A program made the position numbers and the translations under genes. 8,676 nt of DNA from Bacteroidia bacterium (GTDB taxonomy: Bacteria > Planctomycetota > Phycisphaerae > Phycisphaerales > SM1A02), in the NCBI GenBank assembly GCA_030054235.1, contig JASGCG010000047.1, positions 1-8,676 on the forward strand, in the 5' to 3' direction. The notes beneath the pieces were generated by a model. It searched no databases. It had not been told where the DNA came from and saw only the letters and a program-made list of their open reading frames with translations. Positions 7,069-8,676 of this stretch are shown in pieces. The stretch's first letter is position 1. Every line of letters begins with the position of its first letter.

Positions 7069-8676
7069 ATGACGACCCTGCCAGCCCGCCCTGCGGCCCC
7101 GACCTACGACACGCCCGAGAGCGACAACTACCTGACCCACGACAAGGGCTTCCTGTCGTGGATCCTCACGCTCGACCACAAGCGCATCGGCGTGATGTAC
7201 ACGGCGAGCGTGCTGCTGTCGTTCCTCGTGGGCGGCATCTTCGCGCTGCTCGTGCGCACCGAGCTGCTCACGCCGGGCCGCACCTTCATCGACGCCGACA
7301 CCTACAACCACTTCTTCACCCTGCACGGCGCGGTGATGGTGTTCCTGGTGATCATCCCGAGCATCCCTGCGGCGCTCGGCAACTTCGTGCTGCCGGTCAT
7401 GCTGGGCGCCAAGGACGTGGCGTTCCCGCGGCTGAACCTCTTCAGCTACCACCTCTGGATTGCCGGCGCGGTCTGCACCGTCGTGAGCCTGGTGATGGGC
7501 TCCTTCGACACCGGCTGGACCTTCTACACCCCGTACTCGACGACCACCACGGCTGGCGGCGTGATCCCCGTGATTGTGGGCGTGTTCATCCTGGGCTTCT
7601 CGAGCATCTTCACGGGGATGAACTTCATCGTGACGATCCACAAGCTGCGTCCGCCGGGGATGACCTGGTTCCGCATGCCGCTCTTCCTGTGGGCGCTCTA
7701 CTCGACCGCGCTGATCCAGGTTCTGGCGACCCCGGTGCTCGCGATCACCTTGGCGCTCGTCGCCGTCGAGCGCATTGCCAACATCGGCATCTTCAACCCG
7801 GCGATGGGCGGCGACCCGGTGCTCTACCAGCACTTCTTCTGGTTCTACAGCCACCCGGCGGTCTACATCATGATCGTGCCCGCCATGGGCATCATCAGCG
7901 AGATCATCGCCGTCCACAGCCACCGCCAGATCTTCGGCTACCGCTTCATCGCCTTCAGCTCGGTCGCCATCGCGATCTTCAGCTTCCTCGTGTGGGGCCA
8001 CCACATGTTCACCAGCGGCCAGAGCTCGCTGATGAACACGCTCTTCTCGGCGATCTCCTTCAGCGTGGCCATCCCCAGCGCGGTCAAGGTCTTCAACTGG
8101 ATCTGCACCCTCTACAAGGGCTCGATCTCGCTGAACACCCCCATGCTGTACGGACTGGCCTTCCTGATCCTCTTCACGATCGGCGGGCTCACCGGCCTGC
8201 ACCTGGCCACGCTCAACACCGACGTCCACCTGCACGACACCTACTTCGTGGTGGCGCACTTCCACTACGTGATGATGGGCAGCGCGCTGATCGCCATGGT
8301 CGGCGGGCTGCACCACTGGTGGCCGAAGATGACCGGCCGCATGTACAACGAGAAGCTCGGCATGATCGCCTGCACCCTCGTGTTCATCGGCTTCAACGTG
8401 ACCTTCTTCACGCAGTTCATGCTCGGCAGCCACGGCATGCCGCGCCGCTACTACGACTACCAGCCGGAGTTCCAGATCTACCACGTGATCTCGACGATCG
8501 GCTCGTACATCATGGCCGGCGGCTTCCTGCTGACGGCCGGGTACCTGGTGCAGAGCCTGGTCAGCGGCAGGCGCGCCCCCGCCAATCCGTGGGGCGGCGC
8601 CACGCTCGAGTGGGAGTGCGCCAGCCCGCCGCCCTACTACAACTTCCATGAGGCACCCAAGGTGGGCGACCCCTAC
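7069..8676 (+). CDS. coxA: Cytochrome c oxidase subunit I (caa3 type, A2-like), 3' end missing
   Basis: This is the catalytic heme-copper subunit; 536 residues are read before the window ends without a stop. The missing part is probably short, because NPWGGATLEWECASPPPYYNF (about 506-526) normally lies near the C-terminus. Ligands are all present: His86 (TLHGAVM) and His399 for low-spin heme a, His397 for heme a3 (HDTYFVVAHFHYV, 389-401), and His262, His311 and His312 for CuB. Tyr266 is placed to form the His-Tyr cross-link. The helix VI motif is WFYSHPAVY, with Tyr260-Ser261 and no Glu where A1-type enzymes have GHPEVY, so this is an A2-type oxidase. The D-channel entrance is kept (Asn105, Asp116, Asn123) and the K-channel Lys340 is present with Ser337 in place of the common Thr. 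The start at 7069 gives MTTLPARP and the usual LDHKRIGVMY at 35-44. Confidence 0.96.
   Translation, partial: MTTLPARPAAPTYDTPESDNYLTHDKGFLSWILTLDHKRIGVMYTASVLLSFLVGGIFALLVRTELLTPGRTFIDADTYNHFFTLHGAVMVFLVIIPSIPAALGNFVLPVMLGAKDVAFPRLNLFSYHLWIAGAVCTVVSLVMGSFDTGWTFYTPYSTTTTAGGVIPVIVGVFILGFSSIFTGMNFIVTIHKLRPPGMTWFRMPLFLWALYSTALIQVLATPVLAITLALVAVERIANIGIFNPAMGGDPVLYQHFFWFYSHPAVYIMIVPAMGIISEIIAVHSHRQIFGYRFIAFSSVAIAIFSFLVWGHHMFTSGQSSLMNTLFSAISFSVAIPSAVKVFNWICTLYKGSISLNTPMLYGLAFLILFTIGGLTGLHLATLNTDVHLHDTYFVVAHFHYVMMGSALIAMVGGLHHWWPKMTGRMYNEKLGMIACTLVFIGFNVTFFTQFMLGSHGMPRRYYDYQPEFQIYHVISTIGSYIMAGGFLLTAGYLVQSLVSGRRAPANPWGGATLEWECASPPPYYNFHEAPKVGDPY

Noticed and set aside
5692..8649. A 985-codon open reading frame on the minus strand across sco, coxB and coxA.
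   Set aside because: It is antisense to three well-supported genes. Its product is dominated by His, Arg, Glu, Asp, Gly, Ala and Val in low-complexity runs, as expected from the complement of GC-rich codons. It shows no domain or motif.
7158..8651. A 497-codon plus-strand open reading frame within coxA.
   Set aside because: It is out of frame with coxA. The coxA frame holds all heme and copper ligands, while this one gives a Arg/His/Pro-rich translation.

Overview
The window is one continuous, high-GC respiratory gene cluster. Every gene is on the + strand, and only about 115 bases lie between genes. It holds the 3' part of an alternative complex III (ACIII) operon, followed by a small membrane protein of unknown function, a SCO-type copper chaperone and the first two subunits of a caa3-type cytochrome c oxidase. 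Both ends are cut inside genes: actB enters from the left and coxA runs off the right edge.

Layout: actB C-terminal part (2-409), actC (406-1935), actD (1960-2580), actE (2577-3260), actF (3257-4594), a 124-residue one-helix membrane protein (4604-4978), sco (4998-5870), coxB with a fused cytochrome c domain (5887-7020) and coxA (7069-8676, open at the end). Three junctions (actB/actC, actD/actE, actE/actF) are 4-base ATGA overlaps. The other gaps are 9 to 48 bases. No promoter, terminator, RNA gene, mobile element or repeat array was seen, so transcription presumably starts upstream, probably at or before actA, and continues past the right edge, where further cox genes would be expected.

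How it works: ACIII oxidises membrane quinol (ActC and ActF membrane cores, ActB iron-sulfur clusters) and passes electrons through c-type hemes (ActE here, ActA expected upstream) to a cytochrome c acceptor. CoxB carries its own CXXCH heme domain next to its CuA site, so electrons could pass directly from ACIII to CuA and then to heme a and the heme a3-CuB centre in CoxA, where O2 is reduced. SCO probably delivers copper to the CuA site. ACIII-oxidase supercomplexes are known from Flavobacterium johnsoniae, so this arrangement fits established biology.

Organism: a GC-rich Gram-negative aerobe that uses ACIII with a caa3 oxidase. The gene order and the look of the proteins would suit Planctomycetota (perhaps Phycisphaerae), but Verrucomicrobiota, Acidobacteriota, Gemmatimonadota or Myxococcota cannot be excluded. 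This placement is an impression, not a demonstrated assignment. The system itself is not new. The least explained parts are the 124-residue membrane protein, the histidine-rich tails on three ACIII subunits, and the C-terminally anchored SCO protein.
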